Source: Streptomyces sp. GESEQ-35 | Lineage (GTDB): Bacteria; Actinomycetota; Actinomycetes; Streptomycetales; Streptomycetaceae | Length of the DNA: 64,000 nt | Assembly: GCF_017948485.1 (NCBI RefSeq) | Contig: NZ_JAFFSX010000002.1 | Span: 729,191 to 793,190 of the forward strand | Direction of reading: 5' to 3' | Part shown: positions 44,492-53,446 of the stretch, one piece after another | How positions within the stretch are numbered: position 1 is the first letter of the stretch | Layout: each line of letters starts with the position of its first letter | Position numbers and translations under genes: made by a program | Notes under the pieces: model-generated | Told to the model about the DNA's origin: nothing | Databases searched by the model: none | What the model saw: only the letters and a program-made list of their open reading frames with translations

Positions 44492-46981
44492 GTGCACGCG
44501 AACGACCGCACCACCAGCACCGACAGAAACGAGACCCACAGACGACGACTGCCCTTCCGGAAGGCGGTCGCCCTGCTCGGCGGGGCGCTGCTGGCAGCCG
44601 CGTCCCTCACCCTCGTAGCGCCCCCCGCTGTCGCCGAACCCGCCGCGGCTGCCGAGGACTTCCAGCAGGTGACCCTTGCCAAGGGTGAGCCGGAGGTCGG
44701 CGAGCCCATGTCCCTTGCGGTCCTCCCGGACCGCTCGGTCCTGCACACCTCACGCGACGGCGAACTCCGCATCACCGACGCGGCGGGCAACACCAAGCTC
44801 GCCGGCAAGCTCGACGTCTACTCGCACGACGAGGAAGGCCTCCAAGGCGTAGGCGTGGACCCGGGCTTCGCCGAGAACCGGTTCATCTACCTCTACTACG
44901 CGCCCCCGTTGAACACACCCGCGGGCGACGCCCCCGAGACCGGCACCGCGGCCGACTTCGCTCCCTTCGACGGCGTCAACCGCCTCTCCCGCTTCGTGCT
45001 GAAGACGGACGGCACCCTCGACGCCGCCAGCGAGACGAAGATCCTCGACGTCGCGGCCTCCCGCGGCCTGTGCTGCCACGTCGGCGGCGACATCGACTTC
45101 GACGCGGCCGGCAACCTGTACCTGTCGACGGGCGACGACTCCAACCCGTTCCAGTCGGACGGCTTCACGCCCATCGACGAGCGGGCCGACCGCAACCCGG
45201 CCTTCGACGCCCAGCGTTCGTCCGGCAACACCAATGACCTGCGCGGCAAGATCCTGCGCATCAAGGTGAACGCCGACGGGACCTACTCGGTTCCCGACGG
45301 GAACCTCTTCGCACCCGGCACGGACAAGACGCGGCCCGAGATCTACGCGATGGGCTTCCGCAACCCGTTCCGCTTCAGCGTCGACAAGGCCACCGGCATC
45401 CTCTACGTCGGCGACTACGGCCCCGACGCGGGCGCCGCCGACCCGGCGCGCGGACCGGCCGGCCAGGTCGAGTTCGCCCGTGTCACCGGCCCCGGCAACT
45501 TCGGCTGGCCCTACTGCACGGGCGACAACGACGCCTACGTGGACTACGACTTCGCGACCAAGACGTCCGGCGCCTCCTTCGACTGCGCCGCCCCGAAGAA
45601 CACCTCGCCCAACAACACCGGTCTGACGGACCTGCCGCCGGCCCAGGCCGCCTGGATCCCCTACGACGGCCCGTCCGTGCCCGAGTTCGGCGACGGCTCC
45701 GAGTCCCCGATGGGCGGCCCGGTCTACCACTACGACCCCGCCCTGGACTCGCCGGTGAAGTTCCCGGAGGCGTACGACGGTGACTTCTTCGCGGGTGAGT
45801 TCGGCCGCCGCTGGATCAAGCGCATCGAGAGCGACGCCGGCGGCAGCGTGCAGTCCATCAACGACATCCCGTGGACCGGCACCCAGATCATGGACATGGC
45901 CTTCGGCCCGGACGGCGCGCTGTACGTCCTCGACTACGGCGTCTCCTGGTTCGGCGGCGACGAGCACTCCGCCCTGTACCGCATCGAGAACGCGACCGAC
46001 GGCCACTCACCCGTGGCGCAGGCCGCCGCGAACGTCACCTCGGGCCAGGCACCGCTGCGAGTGCGCTTCTCGTCCGAGGGCACGACCGACCAGGACGGCG
46101 ACACGCTCACCTACAGCTGGGACTTCGGCGACGGCAGTACGTCGACGTCTGCCGGCCCGTCACACACGTACAAGAAGAACGGCACATACACGGCGACGCT
46201 GACCGCGAAGGACGCGACCGGCCGGACCGGCAGCGCGAGCGTGCAGGTCGTGGTGGGCAACACCGCACCGAACGTGGTCCTCGAACTCCCCAAGGACGGG
46301 CAGCTGTTCAGCTTCGGTGACGCGATCCCGTTCAAGGTGAAGGTCACCGACCGCGAGGACGGCAAAGCCATCGACTGCTCCAAGGTCAAGGTCACCTTCG
46401 TCCTCGGCCACGACAGCCACGGCCACCCGCAGACCTCGGCCAACGGCTGCACCGGCACCATCCAGACCAGCGCAGACGGCGGCCACGACCCGAACGCCAA
46501 CATCTTCGGGGTCTTCGACGCCGAGTACACCGACGGCGGGGGCGGCGGCCAGGCCCCGCTGACCACCCACGACCAGAGCGCCCTCCAGCCCAAGCACCGC
46601 CAGGCCGAGCACTTCGGCAACGGCTCCGGCGTCTCGACCATCACCAGGGACACCGCGAACGGCGGCAAGACGGCCGGCGACATCAACAACGGCGACTGGA
46701 TCTCCTTCGAGCCGTACGTCCTGAGCAACGCCAAGAGCATCACGGCGCGCGTCTCCTCCGGCGGCGCGGGCGGCACACTCGAGATCCGCGCGGGCTCGTC
46801 GACCGGCCGGCTGCTCGGCAAGGCGACCGTGCCGGTGACCGGCGGCTGGGAGAACTTCCAGGACGTCACCGCGGGCCTGTCCGGCGCACCCCGCGGCACG
46901 ACCACGCTCTACCTGGTCTTCAAGGGGAGCGGCACCGGAGCCCTGTACGACGTCGACGACTTCACCTTCACGACGGGTTGA
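44492..46981 (+). CDS. Secreted PQQ-type sugar dehydrogenase with PKD and CBM6-like domains
   Basis: 829-aa exported protein. The GTG start at 44492 has CGGAGG 5 bp upstream; the ATG at 44462 is less likely. A signal peptide (ending about PPAVAEP) precedes a glucose/sorbosone-dehydrogenase-type six-bladed propeller (about 45-500; DEEGLQGVGVDPGF, YAMGFRNPFRFS). A PKD domain (about 510-590, YSWDFGDGSTST) follows, then a linker beta-domain and a C-terminal CBM6-like module (about 690-829). It should oxidise a sugar outside the cell if PQQ is available. ThuA-DUF1080 lies 14 bp downstream, a common partnership. Confidence 0.85.
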   Translation: MHANDRTTSTDRNETHRRRLPFRKAVALLGGALLAAASLTLVAPPAVAEPAAAAEDFQQVTLAKGEPEVGEPMSLAVLPDRSVLHTSRDGELRITDAAGNTKLAGKLDVYSHDEEGLQGVGVDPGFAENRFIYLYYAPPLNTPAGDAPETGTAADFAPFDGVNRLSRFVLKTDGTLDAASETKILDVAASRGLCCHVGGDIDFDAAGNLYLSTGDDSNPFQSDGFTPIDERADRNPAFDAQRSSGNTNDLRGKILRIKVNADGTYSVPDGNLFAPGTDKTRPEIYAMGFRNPFRFSVDKATGILYVGDYGPDAGAADPARGPAGQVEFARVTGPGNFGWPYCTGDNDAYVDYDFATKTSGASFDCAAPKNTSPNNTGLTDLPPAQAAWIPYDGPSVPEFGDGSESPMGGPVYHYDPALDSPVKFPEAYDGDFFAGEFGRRWIKRIESDAGGSVQSINDIPWTGTQIMDMAFGPDGALYVLDYGVSWFGGDEHSALYRIENATDGHSPVAQAAANVTSGQAPLRVRFSSEGTTDQDGDTLTYSWDFGDGSTSTSAGPSHTYKKNGTYTATLTAKDATGRTGSASVQVVVGNTAPNVVLELPKDGQLFSFGDAIPFKVKVTDREDGKAIDCSKVKVTFVLGHDSHGHPQTSANGCTGTIQTSADGGHDPNANIFGVFDAEYTDGGGGGQAPLTTHDQSALQPKHRQAEHFGNGSGVSTITRDTANGGKTAGDINNGDWISFEPYVLSNAKSITARVSSGGAGGTLEIRAGSSTGRLLGKATVPVTGGWENFQDVTAGLSGAPRGTTTLYLVFKGSGTGALYDVDDFTFTTG

Positions 46982-46995
46982 GGGGAGGAGCTGTG

Positions 46996-48357
46996 ATGCA
47001 CTCAACCGGCAGACTGACAACCGCCGTTGTGGGCGCGGCACTCGTCCTCGGCTGCGTCTCGGGACCGGCCGCGTCGGACTCCGACGCGGACGCCGGGCGG
47101 ATACTGGTCTTCTCCAAGACGGCCGGCTTCCGCCACGACTCCATCCCGGACGGGGTGGCAGCCCTCAAGGAACTCGGCGCGACAAGCGGCTACACCGTCG
47201 ACGCCACCGAGGACGCGGGCGCCTTCACACCGAAGAACCTGCGGCGCTATGACGCCGTGGTCTTCTTCTCGACGACCGGGGACGTCCTGGGCGGCACCCA
47301 GCAGCGCGCCTTCGAGGGCTACATCCGGCACGGCGGCGGCTATATGGGCGTCCATGCGGCCGCCGACACCGAGTACGACTGGGCGTTCTACGGCGGCCTC
47401 GCCGGTGCGTATTTCGATTCGCACCCGGCGATCCAGCGCGCGACGGTGCATGTCGAGGACCGCGCGCACCCCGCGACCGCGGGTCTGAACGCCGCCTGGG
47501 ACCGGACGGACGAGTGGTACAACTACCGCTCCAACCCCCGGGAACGGGCCCACGTCCTCGCCACGCTGGACGAGTCGTCGTACACCGGCGGCAGCATGGA
47601 AGGCGACCATCCGATCGCCTGGTGCCAGCACTACCAAGGAGGCCGCTCCTTCTACACGGGCGGCGGCCACACCAAGGAGTCCTACGCCGAACCCGCCTTC
47701 CGACAGCACCTGTTGGGCGGGCTCCGCTGGACGGCCGGTGACGCCCAGGCCGACTGCCGACCGGAGAACGACTACCGCTCCCTCTTCGACGGCACCTCCG
47801 ACTCACTGGCCGACTGGAAGCAGGCGGGCCCCGGTTCGTTCGTCCTGAACGACGACGGCACGCTCACGACGACCGGCGGCCTCGGCATGCTCTGGTACGC
47901 AGGCCAAGGCTTCGGCGCGTACTCGCTGAAGCTCGACTGGAAGGTGGACGGGGACGACAACTCCGGGGTATTCGTGGGATTTCCGCCCTCGGACGATCCG
48001 TGGTCGGCTGTCAACAACGGCTATGAGATCCAGATCGACGCCACGGACGTACCGGAGAAGACGACCGGGTCCGTCTACGGCTTCCAGTCCGCCGACCTGG
48101 CCGAGCGCGACCGTGCGCTGAACCCGCCGGGGGAGTGGAACACGTACGAGATCCGCGTGCAGGGCGAGCGCCTCCAGGTGTGGCTCAACGGCGTGCAGAT
48201 CAACGACTTCACCAACACCGATCCGGCCCGGAGCCTGCGCGACGGACACGTCGGCATCCAGAACCATGGAGGCGACGACCAAGTGTCCTTCCGCGACATC
48301 CGGATCAAGGAACTGCCCGCGAAGGGGCCGAGGACCTCGGCCTCTGAGGGCGACTGA
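46996..48357 (+). CDS. Secreted ThuA-DUF1080 fusion protein
   Basis: 453-aa protein with a signal peptide (about 1-30), a ThuA-like glutamine-amidotransferase-fold domain (about 35-255; ILVFSKTAGFRHDSIPDGV, GGGYMGVHAAADTEYDW) and a DUF1080/3-keto-disaccharide-hydrolase domain (about 265-445; DNSGVFVGFPPSDDPW, WNTYEIRVQGERLQVWLNG). DUF1080 proteins are linked to hydrolysis of 3-keto-glycosides, and ThuA to trehalose-related keto-sugars. It is probably co-transcribed with the sugar dehydrogenase. The ATG follows GGGGAGGAG. A strong terminator ends this unit. Confidence 0.85.
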   Translation: MHSTGRLTTAVVGAALVLGCVSGPAASDSDADAGRILVFSKTAGFRHDSIPDGVAALKELGATSGYTVDATEDAGAFTPKNLRRYDAVVFFSTTGDVLGGTQQRAFEGYIRHGGGYMGVHAAADTEYDWAFYGGLAGAYFDSHPAIQRATVHVEDRAHPATAGLNAAWDRTDEWYNYRSNPRERAHVLATLDESSYTGGSMEGDHPIAWCQHYQGGRSFYTGGGHTKESYAEPAFRQHLLGGLRWTAGDAQADCRPENDYRSLFDGTSDSLADWKQAGPGSFVLNDDGTLTTTGGLGMLWYAGQGFGAYSLKLDWKVDGDDNSGVFVGFPPSDDPWSAVNNGYEIQIDATDVPEKTTGSVYGFQSADLAERDRALNPPGEWNTYEIRVQGERLQVWLNGVQINDFTNTDPARSLRDGHVGIQNHGGDDQVSFRDIRIKELPAKGPRTSASEGD

Positions 48358-48361
48358 GCGG

Positions 48362-48395
48362 CGGCGGGCGGGGGACGCCGGACCCCCGCCCGCCG
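48362..48395 (+). terminator. Terminator hairpin between the ThuA unit and the Ebo operon
   Basis: CGGCGGGCGGGGG / CCCCCGCCCGCCG, a perfect 13-bp stem with an 8-nt loop, 4 bp after the ThuA-DUF1080 stop codon. Confidence 0.85.
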
Positions 48396-48509
48396 TCCCC
48401 CCACTCGTGCCCGGGTTTCGTGCATGACGGCTGGCGTGCGGCGTTCACGTCTGTCGGCTCACGCCACGGCGTTCGCGCACGGTGTTCGCGTACGACAAGG
48501 AGGCTGCCC

Positions 48510-49703
48510 ATGTCCGCGTCCCTTTCCCGACCGCCTCGTGTGGGCGTATGGCTGATCGGAGCCCGCGGCTCCGTGGCCACGACCGTCGTCGCGGGGTGTG
48601 CCGCCGTGACCGCGGGCCTGCATCCGCCCACGGGCATGGTCACCGAGACCCCCGACTTCACGGACTGCGGCCTGCCGCCCCTGTCCTCCCTCGTCTTCGG
48701 CGGCCACGACACGGTCGACTGCCCCCTGCCGAAGCGTGCCGAGGCCCTGGCGGCGGGCGGCGTCCTGCCACCGGGACTCCCCGCCGCGATCGCGTCCGAA
48801 CTGACCGCGGCGGACCAGGAGATCAGGCCCGGCGGCCCGGCTCCCGGAGACACCAGGGACGAAGACGACCTGATCACCGCCTTCGCCGCGGACATCCAGG
48901 ACTTCGTACGACGGTGCGGTCTGACGCGGGCGGTGGTGGTGAACGTGGCCTCCACGGAGCCCCCGGCCACCGGCGCCGCGCTGCCGCCGAGTTCCCTGTA
49001 CGCGGCGGCCGCCCTCCGCGCGGGCTGCCCCTACGTCAACTTCACCCCGTCGACCGGCCTGCACCACCCTTCGCTCGCCGCCCCGGCCGAGGCGAGCGGT
49101 CTGCCCTACGCGGGCCGCGACGGCAAGACCGGCCAGACACTGCTGCGTTCCGCGCTCGGCCCGATGTTCGCGCAGCGCGCGCTCGCGGTCCGGGCCTGGT
49201 CCGGCACGAACCTGCTGGGCGGCGGTGACGGCGCGGCACTCGCCGACCCCGGTGCCGCGGCGGCGAAGAACGCCGGCAAGGAGCGGGTGCTCGCGGAGAC
49301 TCTGGACGCCGTCCCCGAGGGCGAGGTCCACATCGACGACGTCCCCGCACTCGGCGACTGGAAGACCGCGTGGGACCACATCGCCTTCGACGGTTTCCTC
49401 GGCACCCGGATGATCCTCCAGACCATCTGGCAGGGCTGCGACTCGGCACTCGCGGCGCCACTCGTACTGGACCTGGCCCGGCTGGCGGCCCGCGCCCACG
49501 AAACCGGCATCTCCGGCCCGCTGTCCGAACTCGGCTTCTTCTTCAAGGACCCGGTGGGGGAGGGGCCCGCGGCCCTTGGTGAGCAGTACGTGGTGTTGCG
49601 GGAGTTCGGGGGCCGGTTGAGGGATGCGGGGGGCGGTGCCGCGGACGAGGTCGCGGGGGAGCCGGAGAGCGGGTCCGTGCCCCAGGCCGAGGAGCAGCGA
49701 TGA
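48510..49703 (+). CDS. Inositol-3-phosphate-synthase-like enzyme
   Basis: 397-aa NAD-dependent cyclase-like protein. The Rossmann motif is VGVWLIGARGSVATTVVAG, and the MIPS hallmark GRDGKTGQTLLRSALGPMF is clear. The following LLGGGDG segment is a diverged form of the usual NNDG region. MIPS converts glucose-6-phosphate to inositol-3-phosphate; this diverged member may use another sugar phosphate. Its stop overlaps the EboC start (ATGA), making it the first gene of the Ebo operon. No EboD-like (dehydroquinate-synthase-type) cyclase is present, so it may fill that place. The ATG has AAGGAGG upstream. Confidence 0.8.
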   Translation: MSASLSRPPRVGVWLIGARGSVATTVVAGCAAVTAGLHPPTGMVTETPDFTDCGLPPLSSLVFGGHDTVDCPLPKRAEALAAGGVLPPGLPAAIASELTAADQEIRPGGPAPGDTRDEDDLITAFAADIQDFVRRCGLTRAVVVNVASTEPPATGAALPPSSLYAAAALRAGCPYVNFTPSTGLHHPSLAAPAEASGLPYAGRDGKTGQTLLRSALGPMFAQRALAVRAWSGTNLLGGGDGAALADPGAAAAKNAGKERVLAETLDAVPEGEVHIDDVPALGDWKTAWDHIAFDGFLGTRMILQTIWQGCDSALAAPLVLDLARLAARAHETGISGPLSELGFFFKDPVGEGPAALGEQYVVLREFGGRLRDAGGGAADEVAGEPESGSVPQAEEQR

Positions 49704-50938
49704 GCGGGGGGCGCGAGCGGGCATGGCTGCGTGCCGTGGGTGACGCAGGGACGGGGTCGCGAGCTGCGCGGCATGGTGATGGAGCGGCGGCGCGGGGTGT
49801 GGGCCAGGCTGGTGCTGGTGCTGGTGCTGGTGCTGGTGCTGGTGCTGGTGCTGGTGCTGGTGCTGGTGCGGGCCAGGTCGTGCGCCTGGTCGATGCCCGT
49901 ACCGACCAGACCCCGCGTCAAGTCCACGCGCGCGCCGACATCCCGAGCCGTGCACGCGCCTGGGCCGAACTTCTGCGTCTCCCGGCCCTGTTCACGGTGC
50001 CCGGCGATGCCCTGGCCGGCGCGGCCGCGACCGGGGTGCGCCCCAACCGCCGCACTCTGCTCGCCATCGGCTCCTCCCTCTGTCTCTACGAAGCCGGTAT
50101 GGCCCTCAACGACTGGGCGGACCGGGACGAGGACGCCGTGGAACGCCCGCACCGCCCCCTCCCCTCCGGCCGTATCCACCCCACCGCGGCCTTCACGGCA
50201 GCCTGCGCGTTCACCGCGGGAGGCCTGGCCCTGGCTGCCCGCGCCGGCCGTCCCGCCCTCGCGGTCGCGGTGCCTCTCGCGGCGACCGTCTGGGCCTACG
50301 ACCTCGCCGTGAAGCACACCCCCGCAGGCCCGCCCGCCATGGCCCTGGCCCGCGGCCTGGACGTCCTCCTCGGCGCCGCGGCCACCGCCGGCCGCACCCG
50401 CGACGCCCTTCCCTCCGCCGCCGCCCTCGGCACCCACACCCTCGCGGTCACCACCGTGTCCCGCCAGGAGACCCAGGGCGGCTCACCGTTGGCACCCTTG
50501 GCAGCGCTGGTCACGACCGCCTGTCTGTCGGGGCTGCTGACCCGCGCACACCCCGCGCGCGAATCCGAAAAACCCTCGCCGGATTCCCCTGCCCACACAA
50601 GCCGCACGTCCTTCCGACCCCCGGCAGGCCGAGTGACTGCAGCCGTCCTCGGCCTGCCGGGCACCACAACCCCGGCCACGACGACCCCCGCCACCCCGAG
50701 CCCTCTTCCCACCGTCCTCGCCACGGCGTACGCCGCGACCGCCGCACGCCCCTACTTCCACGCCACGCTCAACCCCTCACCCCCACTCACCCAACGAGCC
50801 GTCGCCGGCGGCATCCGCGCGATGATCCCCCTCCAGGCCACCCTCGCCGCCCGCTCCGGAGCCCCCGTCACCGCCCTGCTGACCGCCGCACTGGCCCCGC
50901 TCGCACGCAGGTTCGCAAGGAAGGTGACCATCACATGA
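49700..50938 (+). CDS. eboC: EboC-like UbiA prenyltransferase with N-terminal Ala-Gly repeat
   Basis: 412-aa UbiA-superfamily membrane protein. The Asp-rich motif NDWADRDEDAVERPHRPLPSG is the prenyl-diphosphate/Mg2+ site, followed by several hydrophobic helices and a C-terminal RAMIPLQATLAAR segment typical of EboC. Two oddities are present. Residues about 36-57 are (Ala-Gly)11, encoded by a hexanucleotide tandem repeat, inside an N-terminal extension before the catalytic part (about residue 85). A Pro/Thr/Ser-rich stretch lies near residue 290-340. It overlaps the MIPS-like gene and the next isomerase gene by 4 bp each. Its role in other Ebo clusters is moving a precursor out of the cytoplasm. 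Confidence 0.82.
   Translation: MSGGRERAWLRAVGDAGTGSRAARHGDGAAARGVGQAGAGAGAGAGAGAGAGAGAGAGQVVRLVDARTDQTPRQVHARADIPSRARAWAELLRLPALFTVPGDALAGAAATGVRPNRRTLLAIGSSLCLYEAGMALNDWADRDEDAVERPHRPLPSGRIHPTAAFTAACAFTAGGLALAARAGRPALAVAVPLAATVWAYDLAVKHTPAGPPAMALARGLDVLLGAAATAGRTRDALPSAAALGTHTLAVTTVSRQETQGGSPLAPLAALVTTACLSGLLTRAHPARESEKPSPDSPAHTSRTSFRPPAGRVTAAVLGLPGTTTPATTTPATPSPLPTVLATAYAATAARPYFHATLNPSPPLTQRAVAGGIRAMIPLQATLAARSGAPVTALLTAALAPLARRFARKVTIT
49808..49867 (+). repeat. GCTGGT hexanucleotide tandem repeat in eboC
   Basis: Ten perfect GCTGGT units encode (Ala-Gly)10, followed by GCGGGC, one more Ala-Gly in diverged codons. Slippage would change the length without changing the frame. Confidence 0.95.
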
Positions 50939-51888
50939 CCCCGGAACCCCGCGTCCCCGAAATCCCCCGGGCCCCAGGGGCCAACCCCCTCCGCTTCGGC
51001 TACGGCACCAACGGCCTCGCCGATCTCCGTCTCGACGACGCCCTCGCCCTGCTCGCCGACCTCGGCTACGACGGCGTCGGGCTGACCCTCGATCACATGC
51101 ATCTCGACCCGCTGGCATCCGACCTCACCGCCCGCACCCGCCGGGTCGCACGACGGCTGGACGCGCTCGGTCTGGACGTCACCGTGGAGACCGGCGCCCG
51201 CTATGTCCTCGACCCGCGCCGCAAGCACGGCCCCTCTCTGCTGGACGCCGATCCGGCGGACCGGGCGCGCCGCGTCGACCTGCTGATCCGGGCCGTCCGG
51301 GTCGCCGCCGACCTGGGCGCGAACGCGGTCCACTGCTTCAGCGGGATCACCCCGGCCGGAACGGACACGGACACGGCATGGAAGCGACTGGCCGAGTCGC
51401 TCGAACCGGTACTGGATGCCGCCACCGCCAACGGAGTCCCCCTCGCCGTCGAGCCCGAACCCGGTCATCTCCTCGCCACCCTCGCCGACTTCCACCGCCT
51501 CCGGCAGACCCTCGGCGACCCTGAGCACCTCGGCTTGACCCTCGACATCGGCCACTGCCAGTGCCTCGAACCCCTGCCGCCCGCCGACTGCGTACGCGCC
51601 GCCGCCCCCTGGCTCCGGCACGTCCAGATCGAGGACATGCGCCGCGGCATCCATGAGCACCTCCCTTTCGGTGACGGGGACATCGACTTCCCGCCCGTTC
51701 TCGCCGCCCTCGCCGCCTCCGGCTACAAGGGCCTGACCGTCGTCGAACTGCCCCGCCACTCCCACGCCGGCCCGCACCAGGCCGAACTCTCCCTTCCCTT
51801 CCTCCACACCGCCGCTCGACAGCACACCCCGCCCGTCGCACCACCCCACGGCGAGCCCTCCGCCACCCCCGCAGGGAGCACCCCATGA
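50935..51888 (+). CDS. Sugar phosphate isomerase/epimerase (TIM barrel) in the Ebo operon
   Basis: 317-aa AP-endonuclease-2-like barrel. Metal-binding segments: VTVETGARYVLDP, VEPEPGHLL, LTLDIGHCQC and HVQIEDMRRGIHEHLPFGDGD, typical of sugar isomerases. It is fused into the operon by 4-bp overlaps on both sides (EboC before, EboA after). It probably acts on a cyclitol or sugar intermediate made by the first gene; the substrate is unknown. Confidence 0.85.
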   Translation: MTPEPRVPEIPRAPGANPLRFGYGTNGLADLRLDDALALLADLGYDGVGLTLDHMHLDPLASDLTARTRRVARRLDALGLDVTVETGARYVLDPRRKHGPSLLDADPADRARRVDLLIRAVRVAADLGANAVHCFSGITPAGTDTDTAWKRLAESLEPVLDAATANGVPLAVEPEPGHLLATLADFHRLRQTLGDPEHLGLTLDIGHCQCLEPLPPADCVRAAAPWLRHVQIEDMRRGIHEHLPFGDGDIDFPPVLAALAASGYKGLTVVELPRHSHAGPHQAELSLPFLHTAARQHTPPVAPPHGEPSATPAGSTP

Positions 51889-52595
51889 CGCAACCGCACG
51901 CCGCCCCGGACACCCCGGCGACCGGCACCCCAGGCGGCACCACACTCGCCCTCACCCCGCTGGACGAGCTGCACCGCCACCTCACGACCCGCCTCACCGG
52001 CGCCGCCCGCACCTGGCTCGACCGGGCGCTCGACGAGGCCACCGCACACCCCGGCACCCACGGCCCCATCTCCGTGTGGGAACTACGCCTCGCCGAGGCC
52101 GGACGCCGCTGCGGGACCGAACACGCCGACGCCGCCCGCGTCCTGATCCTGCACGCCGCCCGCGCCGACACCGACGCCCTCACCCGGGTCTACTCCCAGG
52201 GCACCGCCGCCGAACGCCGAGCCGTCCTGCACGCCCTGCCGCACCTCGTGCCGGGCCCGGACGCCCTGCCGCTCGTCGAGGACGCCCTGCGCACCAACGA
52301 CACCCGGCTCCTCGCCGCGGCCGTCGGCCCCTACGCCGCCCGGCACCTCACCCCCCACCACTGGCGGCACGCCGTCCTGAAGTGCCTCTTCACCGGTGTG
52401 CCCGTCGACGAGGTGGCCGACCTGGAACGCCGCGCGTACGCCGACGCCGAACTCGCCCGCATGCTCGGCGACTACGCGTCCGAACGCACCGCGGCGGGCC
52501 GTCCCGTACCGGAGGACCTGCACCGCGTCCTGGCCCTCAGCGAGCCCGCAGCCCCACGGCAACCAGCGGCCGACCCCCACGGCAAGGAGTCCTGA
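51885..52595 (+). CDS. eboA: EboA domain protein
   Basis: 236-aa soluble, mostly helical protein matching the EboA family of unknown biochemical function. Characteristic segments are RTWLDRALDEA, AARVLILHAA, DALRTNDTRLLAAAVGPYAA and WRHAVLKCLFTGVPVDEV. Start ATG overlaps the isomerase stop by 4 bp, and its stop overlaps the EboB start (TGATG). No signal peptide. Confidence 0.85.
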   Translation: MTQPHAAPDTPATGTPGGTTLALTPLDELHRHLTTRLTGAARTWLDRALDEATAHPGTHGPISVWELRLAEAGRRCGTEHADAARVLILHAARADTDALTRVYSQGTAAERRAVLHALPHLVPGPDALPLVEDALRTNDTRLLAAAVGPYAARHLTPHHWRHAVLKCLFTGVPVDEVADLERRAYADAELARMLGDYASERTAAGRPVPEDLHRVLALSEPAAPRQPAADPHGKES

Positions 52596-53443
52596 TGCGC
52601 CTCTTCGACCCCCACATCCACATGACGTCACGGACCACCGACGACTACCAGGCCATGCACGCAGCCGGTGTCCGCGCCGTCGTCGAGCCCTCCTTCTGGC
52701 TCGGCCAGCCCCGCACCTCACCCGCCACCTTCCTCGACTACTTCGACTCCCTCCTCGGCTGGGAACCCTTCCGCGCGGCCCAGTACGGCATCGCCCACCA
52801 CTGCACGCTCGCCCTCAACCCCAAGGAGGCGAACGACCCGCGCTGCCTCCCCGTCCTCGACGAACTGCCCAGGTATCTCGTCAAGGACCAGGTCGTGGCC
52901 GTCGGCGAGATCGGCTACGACTCCATGACACCCGCCGAGGACACCGCGCTCGCCACCCAGCTCCAACTCGCCGCCGACCACGAACTGCCCGCGCTGGTGC
53001 ACACCCCGCACCGCGACAAGCTGGCGGGCCTGCGCCGCACCCTCGACCTCGTCCGGGAGTCCGCACTGCCCCCGGAACGTGTCCTCGTCGACCACCTCAA
53101 CGAGACCACCGTCAAGGAAGCCAAGGACAGCGGCTGCTGGCTGGGCTTCTCCGTCTATCCCGAAACCAAGATGGACGAGCAGCGGATGGTCGCCATCCTC
53201 CAGCAGTACGGACCCGAGCAGGTACTGGTGAACTCCGCCGCCGACTGGGGCCGCAGCGACCCCCTGAAGACCCGCAAGGTCGCCGACCTGATGCTCGCCG
53301 AGGGCTTCACGGAGGACGACGTCGACCGGGTGCTGTGGCGCAACCCCGTCGCCTTCTACAACCTCAGCGGCCGGCTCAACCTCGATGTCGCGGCCACCGA
53401 CGCCACCCACGAGGGCAACTCCATCCTGCGCGGCGGGGAGTGA
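52595..53443 (+). CDS. eboB: EboB-like TatD-family metal-dependent hydrolase
   Basis: 282-aa amidohydrolase-type barrel. Metal ligands are visible: HxH in FDPHIHMTS, Glu in VVAVGEIGYDS, His in LVHTPHRDK, His in VLVDHLNE and Asp in NSAADWGRSD. It hydrolyses an unknown product in the Ebo pathway. It shares one base with the EboA stop codon and is 3 bp from the EboE start. Confidence 0.87.
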   Translation: MRLFDPHIHMTSRTTDDYQAMHAAGVRAVVEPSFWLGQPRTSPATFLDYFDSLLGWEPFRAAQYGIAHHCTLALNPKEANDPRCLPVLDELPRYLVKDQVVAVGEIGYDSMTPAEDTALATQLQLAADHELPALVHTPHRDKLAGLRRTLDLVRESALPPERVLVDHLNETTVKEAKDSGCWLGFSVYPETKMDEQRMVAILQQYGPEQVLVNSAADWGRSDPLKTRKVADLMLAEGFTEDDVDRVLWRNPVAFYNLSGRLNLDVAATDATHEGNSILRGGE

Positions 53444-53446
53444 GCG

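Noticed and set aside
49808..49867. Tandem repeat considered as CRISPR-like
   Set aside because: The units are 6 bp without spacers and lie within a coding sequence; no cas genes are present.
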